Both the position numbers and the translations under genes were made by a program. Under the pieces are notes generated by a model that saw only the letters and a program-made list of their open reading frames with translations, was not told where the DNA came from and made no database searches. Of a stretch of DNA of 12,288 bases, positions 7,331 to 12,288 are shown in pieces. Each line of letters opens with the position of its first letter. The first letter of the stretch is position 1. Source of the DNA: Nocardioides sp. Lineage in GTDB: Bacteria; Actinomycetota; Actinomycetes; Propionibacteriales; Nocardioidaceae. The DNA lies in contig DOWL01000190.1 in assembly GCA_003519585.1 (NCBI GenBank), forward strand, positions 14,943 to 27,230, written 5' to 3'.

Positions 7331-7430
7331 GAAGACTCCTCAGTAACTTGGGCGCTCAAAAGATCAATCTGCAACAGAATTTGCGGCGCTGCTTTGGACG
7401 CACCATAGATTCTCCATTTACAGTGGCACA
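7331..7430. promoter_or_regulatory. divergent control region kdd / kamA
   Basis: A 100-bp region, visibly more AT-rich than the rest, that must carry both promoters of the lysine genes. It holds AGAT-CA-ATCT (7361-7370), an inverted pair GCAA-N6-TTGC (7371-7384) with an AT centre, and a direct repeat GGCGCT at 7351 and 7385. Such short dyads with AT centres fit operator sites of Lrp/AsnC proteins, but no exact consensus can be claimed. For kdd a minus-strand TATGGT (7407-7402) is a weak -10 candidate. Confidence 0.6.
7394..7424 (+). promoter_or_regulatory. candidate kamA promoter (leaderless)
   Basis: TTGGAC (7394-7399) and TACAGT (7419-7424) are separated by 19 bp. The -10 ends exactly 6 nt before the kamA GTG at 7431, and no Shine-Dalgarno sequence precedes that GTG, so the transcript probably starts at the start codon. 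The 19-bp spacing is longer than ideal, which would fit an activator-dependent promoter. Confidence 0.45.
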
Positions 7431-8885
7431 GTGACCATTGAAACGTCCATTGGGCTCGAGACCGGCCAGCCCTATCCCTACCAGCGTGTCGAGCTGGTGG
7501 AGCCGGACTGGACCCGGTTCCCCGGCTGGAAAGACGTCACCGCCGCGGAGTGGGAGTCCGTCCAGTGGCAGCGCGCGCACTGCGTCAAGAACGTCAAGCA
7601 GCTGCGTGAGCTCCTCGGCGATCTGGTCGACGAGCGCTTCTACGCCGACCTCGAGCGCGACCAGGCCGAGCGGGCCACCATGTCGATGCTGGTGCCGCCG
7701 CAGATGATGAACACGATGGCACCCCACGAGCCGGTCGGCGGTCCGGGCTCGCTCACCGATGCGTTCTACGCCGACCCCGTGCGCCACTACATGCTGCCGG
7801 TCTTCTCCGACCGCCGTACCGACTGGCCCTCGCACCCGCACGCCACCCGCGACTCCCTGCACGAGCACGACATGTGGGCGACCGAAGGGCTCACCCACCG
7901 CTACCCCACCAAGGTGCTCGCGGAGCTGCTGCCGACCTGCCCGCAGTACTGCGGCCACTGCACCCGCATGGACATCGTCGGCAACTCCACAGCGGTCATC
8001 GACAAGCTGAAGTTCGTCGGCAAGCCCAACGACCGGCTCGGCGACATGCTCGACTACCTGCGCCGCTCCCCCGGCGTGCGGGACGTCGTGGTCTCCGGTG
8101 GCGACGTGGCGAACATGCCCTGGCCGCGGCTCGAGGCCTTCCTCACCGAGCTCCTCGAGATCGAGAACATCCGGGACATCCGGCTCGCGACCAAGGCGCT
8201 GATGGCCCTGCCGCAGCACTGGCTGCAGCCTGAGGTCGTCGAGGGCATGGGCCGGATCGGCTCCACCGCCCGCGAGCGTGGCGTGTCCGTGGCGATCCAC
8301 ACGCACGTCAACCATGCCAACTCGGTGACTCCCCTGGTGGCGAAGGCAACCCGGGCGATGCTCGACACCGGCGTCCGCGACGTGCGCAACCAGGGAGTGA
8401 TCCTCAACGGAGTCAACGCCGACCCGCACGCGCTGCTCGACCTGTGCTTCCGGCTCCTCGATGGCGCGCAGATCATGCCGTACTACTTCTACATGTGCGA
8501 CATGATCCCGTACTCCGAGCACTGGCGGGTCTCCGTCGCCGACGCGCAGCGGCTCCAGCACGCGATCATGGGCTACCTGCCGGGCTTCGCGACGCCGCGC
8601 ATCGTCTGCGACGTGCCGTTCGTCGGGAAGCGCTGGATCCACCAGCTCTCGTCGTACGACACCACGCACGGCATCTCCTACTGGACCAAGAACTACCGCA
8701 CCTCGATCGAGGCCGCCGACCCCGAGGCGCTGAGCCGCACCTACGAGTACTACGACCCGATCCACACGTTGCCGACCGAGGGTCGGGCGTGGTGGGCAGA
8801 GCACGGCGCGCTGGACGAGTCCGCGCTCCGGGCGGCCGAGGTGGCCGAGGCCTCGCGGCGTACGGCGGCCCTTCAGGCGTACTGA
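7431..8885 (+). CDS. kamA: lysine 2,3-aminomutase (radical SAM, KamA family)
   Basis: A 484-residue radical SAM, PLP-dependent mutase that converts L-lysine to L-beta-lysine, the entry step of the route. The 4Fe-4S motif is CPQYCGHC (C170, C174, C177) followed by T178 and R179; the arginine matches the substrate-carboxylate ligand of the clostridial enzyme. SGGD at 222-225 and IHTHVNH at 289-295 fit the barrel. D357 and D394, 37 residues apart as in clostridial KamA (D293/D330), bind the substrate's terminal amine and argue against glutamate 2,3-aminomutase, which has Lys and Asn there. The PLP lysine is probably K400 in DVPFVGK, but the usual Gly-rich loop (GGGGK) is replaced and one residue shorter. 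It is longer than the about 416-residue clostridial protein. Start is GTG at 7431. It diverges from kdd. Confidence 0.88.
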   Translation: MTIETSIGLETGQPYPYQRVELVEPDWTRFPGWKDVTAAEWESVQWQRAHCVKNVKQLRELLGDLVDERFYADLERDQAERATMSMLVPPQMMNTMAPHEPVGGPGSLTDAFYADPVRHYMLPVFSDRRTDWPSHPHATRDSLHEHDMWATEGLTHRYPTKVLAELLPTCPQYCGHCTRMDIVGNSTAVIDKLKFVGKPNDRLGDMLDYLRRSPGVRDVVVSGGDVANMPWPRLEAFLTELLEIENIRDIRLATKALMALPQHWLQPEVVEGMGRIGSTARERGVSVAIHTHVNHANSVTPLVAKATRAMLDTGVRDVRNQGVILNGVNADPHALLDLCFRLLDGAQIMPYYFYMCDMIPYSEHWRVSVADAQRLQHAIMGYLPGFATPRIVCDVPFVGKRWIHQLSSYDTTHGISYWTKNYRTSIEAADPEALSRTYEYYDPIHTLPTEGRAWWAEHGALDESALRAAEVAEASRRTAALQAY

Positions 8886-8934
8886 CGACGCACACGTGGC
8901 CGCGTTAGGCGTCGTGCCCTGTCTAGCCACGTGT
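8885..8934 (+). other. interleaved inverted repeats after kamA (pseudoknot-like)
   Basis: Two perfect inverted repeats interlock. A: ACGACGC (8885-8891) with GCGTCGT (8909-8915). B: ACACGTGGC (8892-8900) with GCCACGTGT (8926-8934). The order A5'-B5'-A3'-B3' is that of an H-type pseudoknot, or of two mutually exclusive hairpins. A begins at the last base of the kamA stop codon, so a termination or mRNA 3'-end role is likely. Both arms of B contain CACGTG, so a protein site is also possible. Confidence 0.6.
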
Positions 8935-8963
8935 CTGACCGAGCGGAAGGCCGGATGTAGCCT
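8935..8963 (+). promoter_or_regulatory. candidate promoter for the first secreted-protein gene
   Basis: CTGACC (8935-8940), a 17-bp spacer, then TAGCCT (8958-8963), matching actinobacterial primary-sigma promoters. Start would be near 8970, giving a 5' leader of about 63 nt. Confidence 0.5.
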
Positions 8964-8970
8964 GTCACCG

Positions 8971-9010
8971 CGTGCCGGGGAGCACGTCCGAGCCCACAGC
9001 GGGTGGGCTC
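8971..9010 (+). other. two consecutive hairpins in the 5' leader of the gene at 9033
   Basis: CGTGC-N6-GCACG (8971-8975/8982-8986) and GAGCCCAC-N5-GTGGGCTC (8990-8997/9003-9010), both perfect. They fall between the predicted transcription start and the GGGGGG ribosome site, leaving the latter free. They may protect the message or control translation; no known riboswitch is recognised. Confidence 0.45.
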
Positions 9011-9032
9011 TCGCTGGTCCGGGGGGTCCTGC

Positions 9033-9767
9033 ATGCGTGGAAAGCTCGTCACTGCGCTGGCCGCGGTGGTCATCACCGTGCTGCTGGTGACCAATCCGCT
9101 GGTCGCCGACGCCGCGCGCCAGATCAGCGGCCGGGACATCAAGAGCAACACGATCACCAGCCAGCAGATCAAGAACGGCACGCTCCAGGCCAAGGACTTC
9201 AAGCGGGGTCAGCTTCCCCAGGGACCGCAGGGGCCGGCCGGCGCCGACGGGGTCAGCGGTGGCAGCGGCTTCAGGATCGATGAGAACGAGGCCTTCGGCT
9301 CAGACATCGCAGCTTCGGTGCCGGTGCCCGACCACGTGAGCGGCTTCCAGTTCCTCGGGACTCCGGTCACGGCCATCCTGATCGCCGGCAAGAGCGTCTT
9401 CGTCAACGCCCAGATCGCGATCGGGTCGACTTCGGGCACCGACGTCGACATCGCCATCTGCACCGACCTCGGTGACGGGCCGATGCCGATCAACACCTAC
9501 CTCACCGTCCATGTCAGCGATCGCGACAGCTTCGCGATGACGGGCCAGTTCAAGACCATCGAGACCTACGACGAGGCACTGTTCGGGCCGTGCGTCGCCT
9601 TCGGCACCGACCAGGGCGATGCATACGACCCGCTCGACTACCACCCCCTCGACGACAACGACTGGGTCAACGGCGACTACGTGATCACCAGCGGGCCCGG
9701 CATCGGCGACAACACCCGGGTCGGCGGTTCGAGCGCGCCCCTGCGCCCTGACGCTGAGCGGGGCTGA
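9033..9767 (+). CDS. secreted protein with decapeptide repeats and short collagen-like segment
   Basis: A 244-residue exported protein; no named family recognised. Residues 1-27 form a signal peptide (MRGK, hydrophobic core, cut likely after VADA). Residues 31-60 hold three 10-residue repeats (ISGRDIKSNT, ITSQQIKNGT, LQAKDFKRGQ) of a pattern common in secreted actinobacterial proteins. Then comes a short Gly-X-Y stretch, GPQGPAGADG, at 64-73. The rest (about 78-235) is an acidic, probably beta-rich domain with two cysteines, C143 and C187, which could form a disulfide. The start is ATG at 9033, with GGGGGG upstream and a proper signal peptide; a GTG 30 nt earlier would add a poor N-terminus. 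It is the first of two tandem related genes. A cell-surface or matrix role is inference. Confidence 0.85.
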   Translation: MRGKLVTALAAVVITVLLVTNPLVADAARQISGRDIKSNTITSQQIKNGTLQAKDFKRGQLPQGPQGPAGADGVSGGSGFRIDENEAFGSDIAASVPVPDHVSGFQFLGTPVTAILIAGKSVFVNAQIAIGSTSGTDVDIAICTDLGDGPMPINTYLTVHVSDRDSFAMTGQFKTIETYDEALFGPCVAFGTDQGDAYDPLDYHPLDDNDWVNGDYVITSGPGIGDNTRVGGSSAPLRPDAERG

Positions 9768-9797
9768 CCGGCGCCATCCGGACCGGCCAAGAGGTCG

Positions 9798-9827
9798 CTG
9801 CCTATGACCCGGTTGGGTCATAGGCAG
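9798..9827 (+). terminator. 13-bp perfect hairpin between the two secreted-protein genes
   Basis: CTGCCTATGACCC (9798-9810), loop GGTT, GGGTCATAGGCAG (9815-9827). It begins 31 nt after the stop of the first gene and 78 nt before the second start. Stem strength makes it a terminator or attenuator candidate although no T tract follows. As a perfect near-continuous dyad it could also be an operator. Confidence 0.65.
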
Positions 9828-9904
9828 TGCGCGGCAAACACGCCATCCTCGGGGAGGCTCGGTTCACGGGACCCGAGCACCCCTACCTCCGAGGAGCCCT
9901 TCGC

Positions 9905-10471
9905 ATGCGCTCGAAGCTCGTCATCGGCGGCCTGACGGTTGCCGTCGCCTTCCTGCTGGCCACCAACCCTGTCGTCGTCAACGCGGCGGGGCAGATCACC
10001 AGCGCCCAGATCAAGAACAACACGATCAAGGGCAAGGACGTCAAGGACAAGACTCTCACGGGTAAGGACGTCAAGGACGGCAGTCTCACCGCGGCCGACC
10101 TCGCGGCCGGCACGATTCCAGCGGCGCCCAAGGTGCCCAAGGTTCGTTGGGCCCTGGTCAACCACACGCACACCGCGATCTTGGCTCAGTCGGGTGGCAT
10201 CTCGATCACCTCGGTCTCGGGGGGCGGTACCTACCTCGACATGGGTGAGGACGTCGCCGGAGCCGCGATCTCGGCCACCAACGCCTACACCGACGCCGAC
10301 GGGGGCTTCAAGGGCGGCATCATCGCGACGATCTGCGGCGGGGCGCCGTACGGCGGCACCTGCTCGGGCGGCGGCAACGTCAACAACACCAACCACGTCT
10401 GGGTGTTCACCGAGAACACGGCAAGCAACGCCGGAGAGAACCACGCGTTCTACGTGACGGTCATCGGCTAG
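9905..10471 (+). CDS. secreted protein with four decapeptide repeats, paralogue of the gene at 9033
   Basis: A 188-residue exported protein of unknown function. Signal peptide at 1-27 (MRSKLVIGG, core to VVVNA), closely like that of the upstream gene, including the shared ATNP/VTNP motif before the cut. Residues 31-70 are four perfect-register decapeptides: ITSAQIKNNT, IKGKDVKDKT, LTGKDVKDGS, LTAADLAAGT. After a Pro/Lys linker (AAPKVPKV), residues 81-188 form a Gly/Ser/Thr/Asn-rich domain beginning RWALVNHTHTAILAQSGGI, with C144 and C153 as a possible disulfide pair, and ending in a strand, HAFYVTVIG. This end is unrelated to that of the first protein. Start is ATG at 9905 with GAGGAG 8 nt upstream; an ATG-less in-frame extension to 9827 (GTG) overlaps the hairpin and is unlikely. 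Confidence 0.85.
   Translation: MRSKLVIGGLTVAVAFLLATNPVVVNAAGQITSAQIKNNTIKGKDVKDKTLTGKDVKDGSLTAADLAAGTIPAAPKVPKVRWALVNHTHTAILAQSGGISITSVSGGGTYLDMGEDVAGAAISATNAYTDADGGFKGGIIATICGGAPYGGTCSGGGNVNNTNHVWVFTENTASNAGENHAFYVTVIG
10031..10090 (+). repeat. 30-bp tandem repeat encoding decapeptide units
   Basis: Two adjacent 30-bp units (10031-10060, 10061-10090) share GGNAAGGACGTCAAGGAC and then CTCAC near the end. They encode GKDVKDKTLT and GKDVKDGSLT. The near identity at DNA level suggests recent unit duplication in the second secreted-protein gene. Confidence 0.8.
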
Positions 10472-10499
10472 ACGGCGAGTCCTGACCGGACACCAGACC

Positions 10500-10537
10500 A
10501 GAGCCGCTCCGTCACCCGCCGGTGACGGGGCGGTTCT
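10500..10537. terminator. bidirectional hairpin terminator between convergent genes
   Basis: A 17-bp stem, AGAGCCGCTCCGTCACC (10500-10516) with GGTGACGGGGCGGTTCT (10521-10537), two G-U pairs on the plus strand and a CGCC loop. The core CCGTCACC/GGTGACGG is perfect. It lies 29 nt past the secreted-protein stop and overlaps the last codons and stop of the lrp gene, so it can end both transcripts. Confidence 0.75.
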
Positions 10538-10970
10538 CGTAGTAGGTCGACAGCACGATCGTGGTGCGCGTCGAGACGTTCGCTGCTGCCCGGATCCGGG
10601 CCAGCAGGTCCTCGAGGTCGCTGGGCCGCGCCAGCCGCACCTTGAGGATGTAGGACTCGTCGCCGGCCACCGACCAGCACGACTCGATCTCGGGTATCTC
10701 CTCGAGCCGGGTCGGTGAGTCGTCGGGCTGAGACGGGTCGATCGGTCGGATCGAGATGAAGGCCGTGAGCGGCAGCCCGATCTCGTCGTGGTTGACGGTC
10801 GCGCCGTAGCCGAGGATCAGGCCCCGCTGTTCGAGCCGCTTGACCCGCTGGTGGACCGCCGAGGTGGAGAGCCCGGTTGCCTTCCCCAGGTCGGTGAACG
10901 ACATCCGGCCGTCAGCGGCCAGCAGCTGGAGGATCTGCCGATCGGTGGCCTCGATAGTGGAGGAAGACAC
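10512..10970 (-). CDS. lrpA: Lrp/AsnC family transcriptional regulator (LrpA type)
   Basis: A 152-residue feast/famine regulator. The N-terminal winged helix-turn-helix spans about 8-55 (IEATDRQILQLLAADGRMSF, then LSTSAVHQRVKRLEQRG). The RAM effector and oligomerisation domain covers about 67-143, with SVAGDESYILKVR and NVSTRTTIVLSTYYENRP. From memory it is very like mycobacterial LrpA (Rv3291c), including DPSQPDD and the AANVSTRTTIVL region; that gene adjoins the lysine epsilon-aminotransferase gene lat. Start is GTG at 10970, with no Shine-Dalgarno but a TAGGCT hexamer 6 nt upstream, so probably leaderless. It diverges from the exonuclease gene. Control of the kam genes 1.6 kb away is an inference from lineage and location; the effector is not shown by sequence. 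Confidence 0.92.
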   Translation of the reverse strand: MSSSTIEATDRQILQLLAADGRMSFTDLGKATGLSTSAVHQRVKRLEQRGLILGYGATVNHDEIGLPLTAFISIRPIDPSQPDDSPTRLEEIPEIESCWSVAGDESYILKVRLARPSDLEDLLARIRAAANVSTRTTIVLSTYYENRPVTGG

Positions 10971-10976
10971 GCGGGG

Positions 10977-10982
10977 AGCCTA
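10977..10982 (-). promoter_or_regulatory. candidate -10 element for lrpA (leaderless)
   Basis: Minus-strand TAGGCT followed by 6 nt and the GTG start. It overlaps the 8-bp palindrome GCCTAGGC (10978-10985), where autoregulation could act. Confidence 0.5.
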
Positions 10983-11014
10983 GGCCATGTCGGATGCTCT
11001 GGAAGGATGCACCG

Positions 11015-11956
11015 GTGACCACCCCTGCACCCGGAGCCGGGCAGAGCCGGCTGATGCTCCTCGACTCGGCGTCGATGTACTTCCGGGCCTTCTTCGGGGT
11101 TCCCGAGATCACCAACGACGAGGGCACGCCGGTCAACGCGGTCCGCGGCTTCATGGACTTCATCTCGCGCCTGGTCGACCAGTACGACCCCGACCGACTG
11201 GTGTGCTGCTGGGACAAGGACTGGCGGCCGGCCTGGCGGGTCGAGCTGATCCCGACCTACAAGACCCACCGGGTCGTGGCCGAGGTCGCCACCGGTCCCG
11301 ATGTCGAGGAGGTGCCGGATCCCCTCGAGGTGCAGGTGCCGATCATCCTCGAGGTGCTGGATGCGTTCGGGATCGCCGTACGTGGCGCGGACGGCTACGA
11401 GGCCGACGATGTGATCGGGACCCTCGCCACAGGCGACGGCGGACCGGTCGACGTGGTGACCGGCGATCGTGACCTGTTCCAACTCGTCGACGACGAGGCT
11501 GCCGTCCGGGTGCTCTACATCGCCCGCGGGGTCGGCAACCACGAGCGTGTCGACGATGCCTGGGTCCGCGGGAAGTACGCCGTCTCGGCGCGCCAGTACG
11601 CCGACTTCGCCACCCTCCGGGGCGACGCGTCCGACGGACTTCCCGGCGTGGCCGGCGTCGGCGAGAAGACCGCGGCGACGCTGCTGTCCCGGTTCGACGA
11701 CATGGACGGCATCCTCGCGGCGGCCGAAGATCCCGCCTCCGACCTCGGACCCGGTCCGCGGGGCAAGATCAAGGCGGCGGCCGACTACCTCAGGGTCGCC
11801 CCGAAGGTGGTCGCCGTCGCGCGTGACCTCGACCTCGACCGCACCGGCCTGGAGCGCCCGGTCACGCCGCGCGACCCGGAGCGGGTCAAGGAGCTCGCCT
11901 ATCGATACAACCTCGAGAGCCCGGCGGCGCGCCTGGTCGAGGCACTGATGCGGTGA
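11015..11956 (+). CDS. 5'-3' exonuclease (FEN / Pol I 5'-nuclease family)
   Basis: A 313-residue stand-alone 5' nuclease like the N-terminal domain of DNA polymerase I, acting on 5' ends and flaps in replication and repair. Metal-binding acidic sites appear in order: LMLLDSASMYFRAFFG at 14-28 (D17), VCCWD at 63-67 with the helical-arch region IPTYKTHR, GYEADDVIGTLA at 127-138 (E129, D131, D132), VVTGDRDLFQLV at 147-158 (D151, D153), and LRGDASDGLPGVAGVGEKTAATLL at 201-224 (D204, D207, helix-hairpin-helix). All catalytic acids look present, unlike ExoIX-type proteins that lack some. Start is GTG at 11015 because GGAAGG sits 8 nt upstream; an ATG at 10994 has no ribosome site and would add seven unconserved residues. 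It is transcribed away from lrpA; mycobacteria carry a similar gene besides polA. Confidence 0.93.
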   Translation: MTTPAPGAGQSRLMLLDSASMYFRAFFGVPEITNDEGTPVNAVRGFMDFISRLVDQYDPDRLVCCWDKDWRPAWRVELIPTYKTHRVVAEVATGPDVEEVPDPLEVQVPIILEVLDAFGIAVRGADGYEADDVIGTLATGDGGPVDVVTGDRDLFQLVDDEAAVRVLYIARGVGNHERVDDAWVRGKYAVSARQYADFATLRGDASDGLPGVAGVGEKTAATLLSRFDDMDGILAAAEDPASDLGPGPRGKIKAAADYLRVAPKVVAVARDLDLDRTGLERPVTPRDPERVKELAYRYNLESPAARLVEALMR

Positions 11957-11989
11957 ACTGGGCTCGGTCGCAAGGGTGGTCGGGGCGAC

Positions 11990-12005
11990 GTAACACACCC
12001 GACAC
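11990..12005 (+). promoter_or_regulatory. possible GlnR half-box upstream of ureA
   Basis: GTAAC (11990-11994), six bases, GACAC (12001-12005), resembling the actinobacterial GlnR element GTnAC-n6-GAAAC with one mismatch in the second part. It lies about 23-38 nt before ureA. Urease genes are known GlnR targets in actinomycetes. A second pair needed for a full box is not convincing. Confidence 0.35.
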
Positions 12006-12015
12006 ACGCGCGACC

Positions 12016-12021
12016 TAGCGT
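12016..12021 (+). promoter_or_regulatory. candidate -10 element for ureA (leaderless)
   Basis: TAGCGT (TANNNT) followed by exactly 6 nt and the ureA ATG; no Shine-Dalgarno sequence is present. No -35 match is seen, consistent with activator dependence. Confidence 0.5.
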
Positions 12022-12027
12022 CACGCC

Positions 12028-12288
12028 ATGCACCTCACCCCCGGGGACACCGAGAAGCTGCTGCTGGCCGTGGCGGGAATGGTGGCCCGGGATCGGCTCG
12101 AGCGCGGTGTGTTGCTCAACCATCCCGAAGCGGTGGCCCTGCTCAGCTGTTGGGTCGTCGAGCGAGCCCGCGAGGGGGCGTCGGTCGCCGAGCTGATGGA
12201 GACCGGCCGCTCCGTGCTCACCGCCGACCAGGTCATGGCCGGCGTGGCCGACCTGCTGCACGACGTCCAGGTCGAGGCGACCTTCCCC
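12028..12288 (+). CDS. ureA: urease gamma subunit (3' end outside the window)
   Basis: The first 87 residues of the small urease subunit, which with beta and alpha forms the nickel enzyme that splits urea into ammonia and carbon dioxide. Recognisable family blocks: [19 protein letters not shown] at the start, [14 protein letters not shown] at about 30-43, [12 protein letters not shown] at about 56-67, and [20 protein letters not shown] up to the edge. A typical UreA is about 100 residues, so only the usual DGTKLVTVH-type end is missing, unless it is fused to UreB as in some actinobacteria. The ATG at 12028 is followed directly by the conserved N-terminus. It follows the exonuclease by 71 bp on the same strand but probably has its own promoter. 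The rest of the urease operon should lie to the right. Confidence 0.95.
   Translation, partial: MHLTPGDTEKLLLAVAGMVARDRLERGVLLNHPEAVALLSCWVVERAREGASVAELMETGRSVLTADQVMAGVADLLHDVQVEATFP

Noticed and set aside
7331..7430. Cobalamin riboswitch ahead of the KamDE operon
   Set aside because: The region is too short and has no B12-box-like sequence or multi-helix pattern.
7431..8885. Glutamate 2,3-aminomutase or EpmB instead of lysine 2,3-aminomutase
   Set aside because: Both substrate-amine aspartates (D357, D394) are retained at lysine-mutase spacing, and the neighbours are kamDE, kdd and kal.
7356..8930. 524-codon minus-strand open frame opposite kamA
   Set aside because: Antisense shadow of kamA; valine/histidine/arginine-rich, no domain, and it would cross the divergent promoter.
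9222..9254. Collagen-like triple helix domain
   Set aside because: Only about three Gly-X-Y triplets are present, too few for a collagen domain by themselves; described as a short segment instead.
9827..9904. N-terminal extension of the second secreted protein from a GTG at 9827
   Set aside because: It would hide the signal peptide and start inside the hairpin arm; the ATG at 9905 has GAGGAG and gives a proper signal peptide.
10817..12007. 396-codon minus-strand open frame across the exonuclease gene and the lrpA promoter
   Set aside because: Shadow frame; the exonuclease on the plus strand has all the family motifs, and the end of this frame is lrpA read in the wrong frame.

Overview
The window is very GC-rich with strong GC3 bias, and its genes are actinobacterial: RbpA, a separate lipoprotein N-acyltransferase and polyprenol-phosphate mannosyltransferase pair, and an LrpA-type regulator close to the mycobacterial one. 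Gene content and style (leaderless starts, GTG starts, secreted decapeptide-repeat proteins) suggest a Nocardioides-like member of the Propionibacteriales. That genus guess is inference, not something the sequence proves. No rRNA, tRNA, CRISPR array, transposase or phage gene was seen.

Layout: (1) 1-290, the 3' part of rbpA, convergent with (2) a minus-strand operon lnt-ppm1-fxsA (3242 down to 414) for lipoprotein acylation and polyprenol-mannose synthesis. (3) A 371-bp non-coding gap (3243-3613) with a lnt promoter candidate, a 14-bp tandem repeat and two inverted repeats. (4) A tightly overlapping minus-strand operon kdd-kamD-kamE-kal (7330 down to 3614), diverging across 100 bp from kamA (7431-8885, plus). 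(5) Two tandem plus-strand genes for secreted proteins with related N-terminal decapeptide repeats and unrelated distal domains (9033-9767 and 9905-10471), with hairpins between and around them. (6) A minus-strand Lrp/AsnC regulator (10970 down to 10512), divergent from (7) a plus-strand 5'-3' exonuclease (11015-11956). (8) The start of ureA, urease gamma (12028, running off the right edge).

The centre is a gene set for the beta-lysine route, best known from lysine-fermenting anaerobes. KamA turns L-lysine into beta-lysine. KamDE, dependent on adenosylcobalamin and PLP, makes 3,5-diaminohexanoate. Kdd oxidatively deaminates it to 5-amino-3-oxohexanoate. Kal deaminates 3-aminobutyryl-CoA to crotonyl-CoA. 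The cleavage enzyme Kce, which belongs between Kdd and Kal, is not in the window, nor is a recognisable KamDE reactivase. KamA keeps the two lysine-specifying aspartates but has an altered PLP loop. The nearby Lrp regulator is a plausible lysine-responsive controller.

Several genes (kamA, lnt, lrp, ureA) have a TANNNT hexamer exactly 6 nt before the start codon and no Shine-Dalgarno sequence, which predicts leaderless mRNAs.
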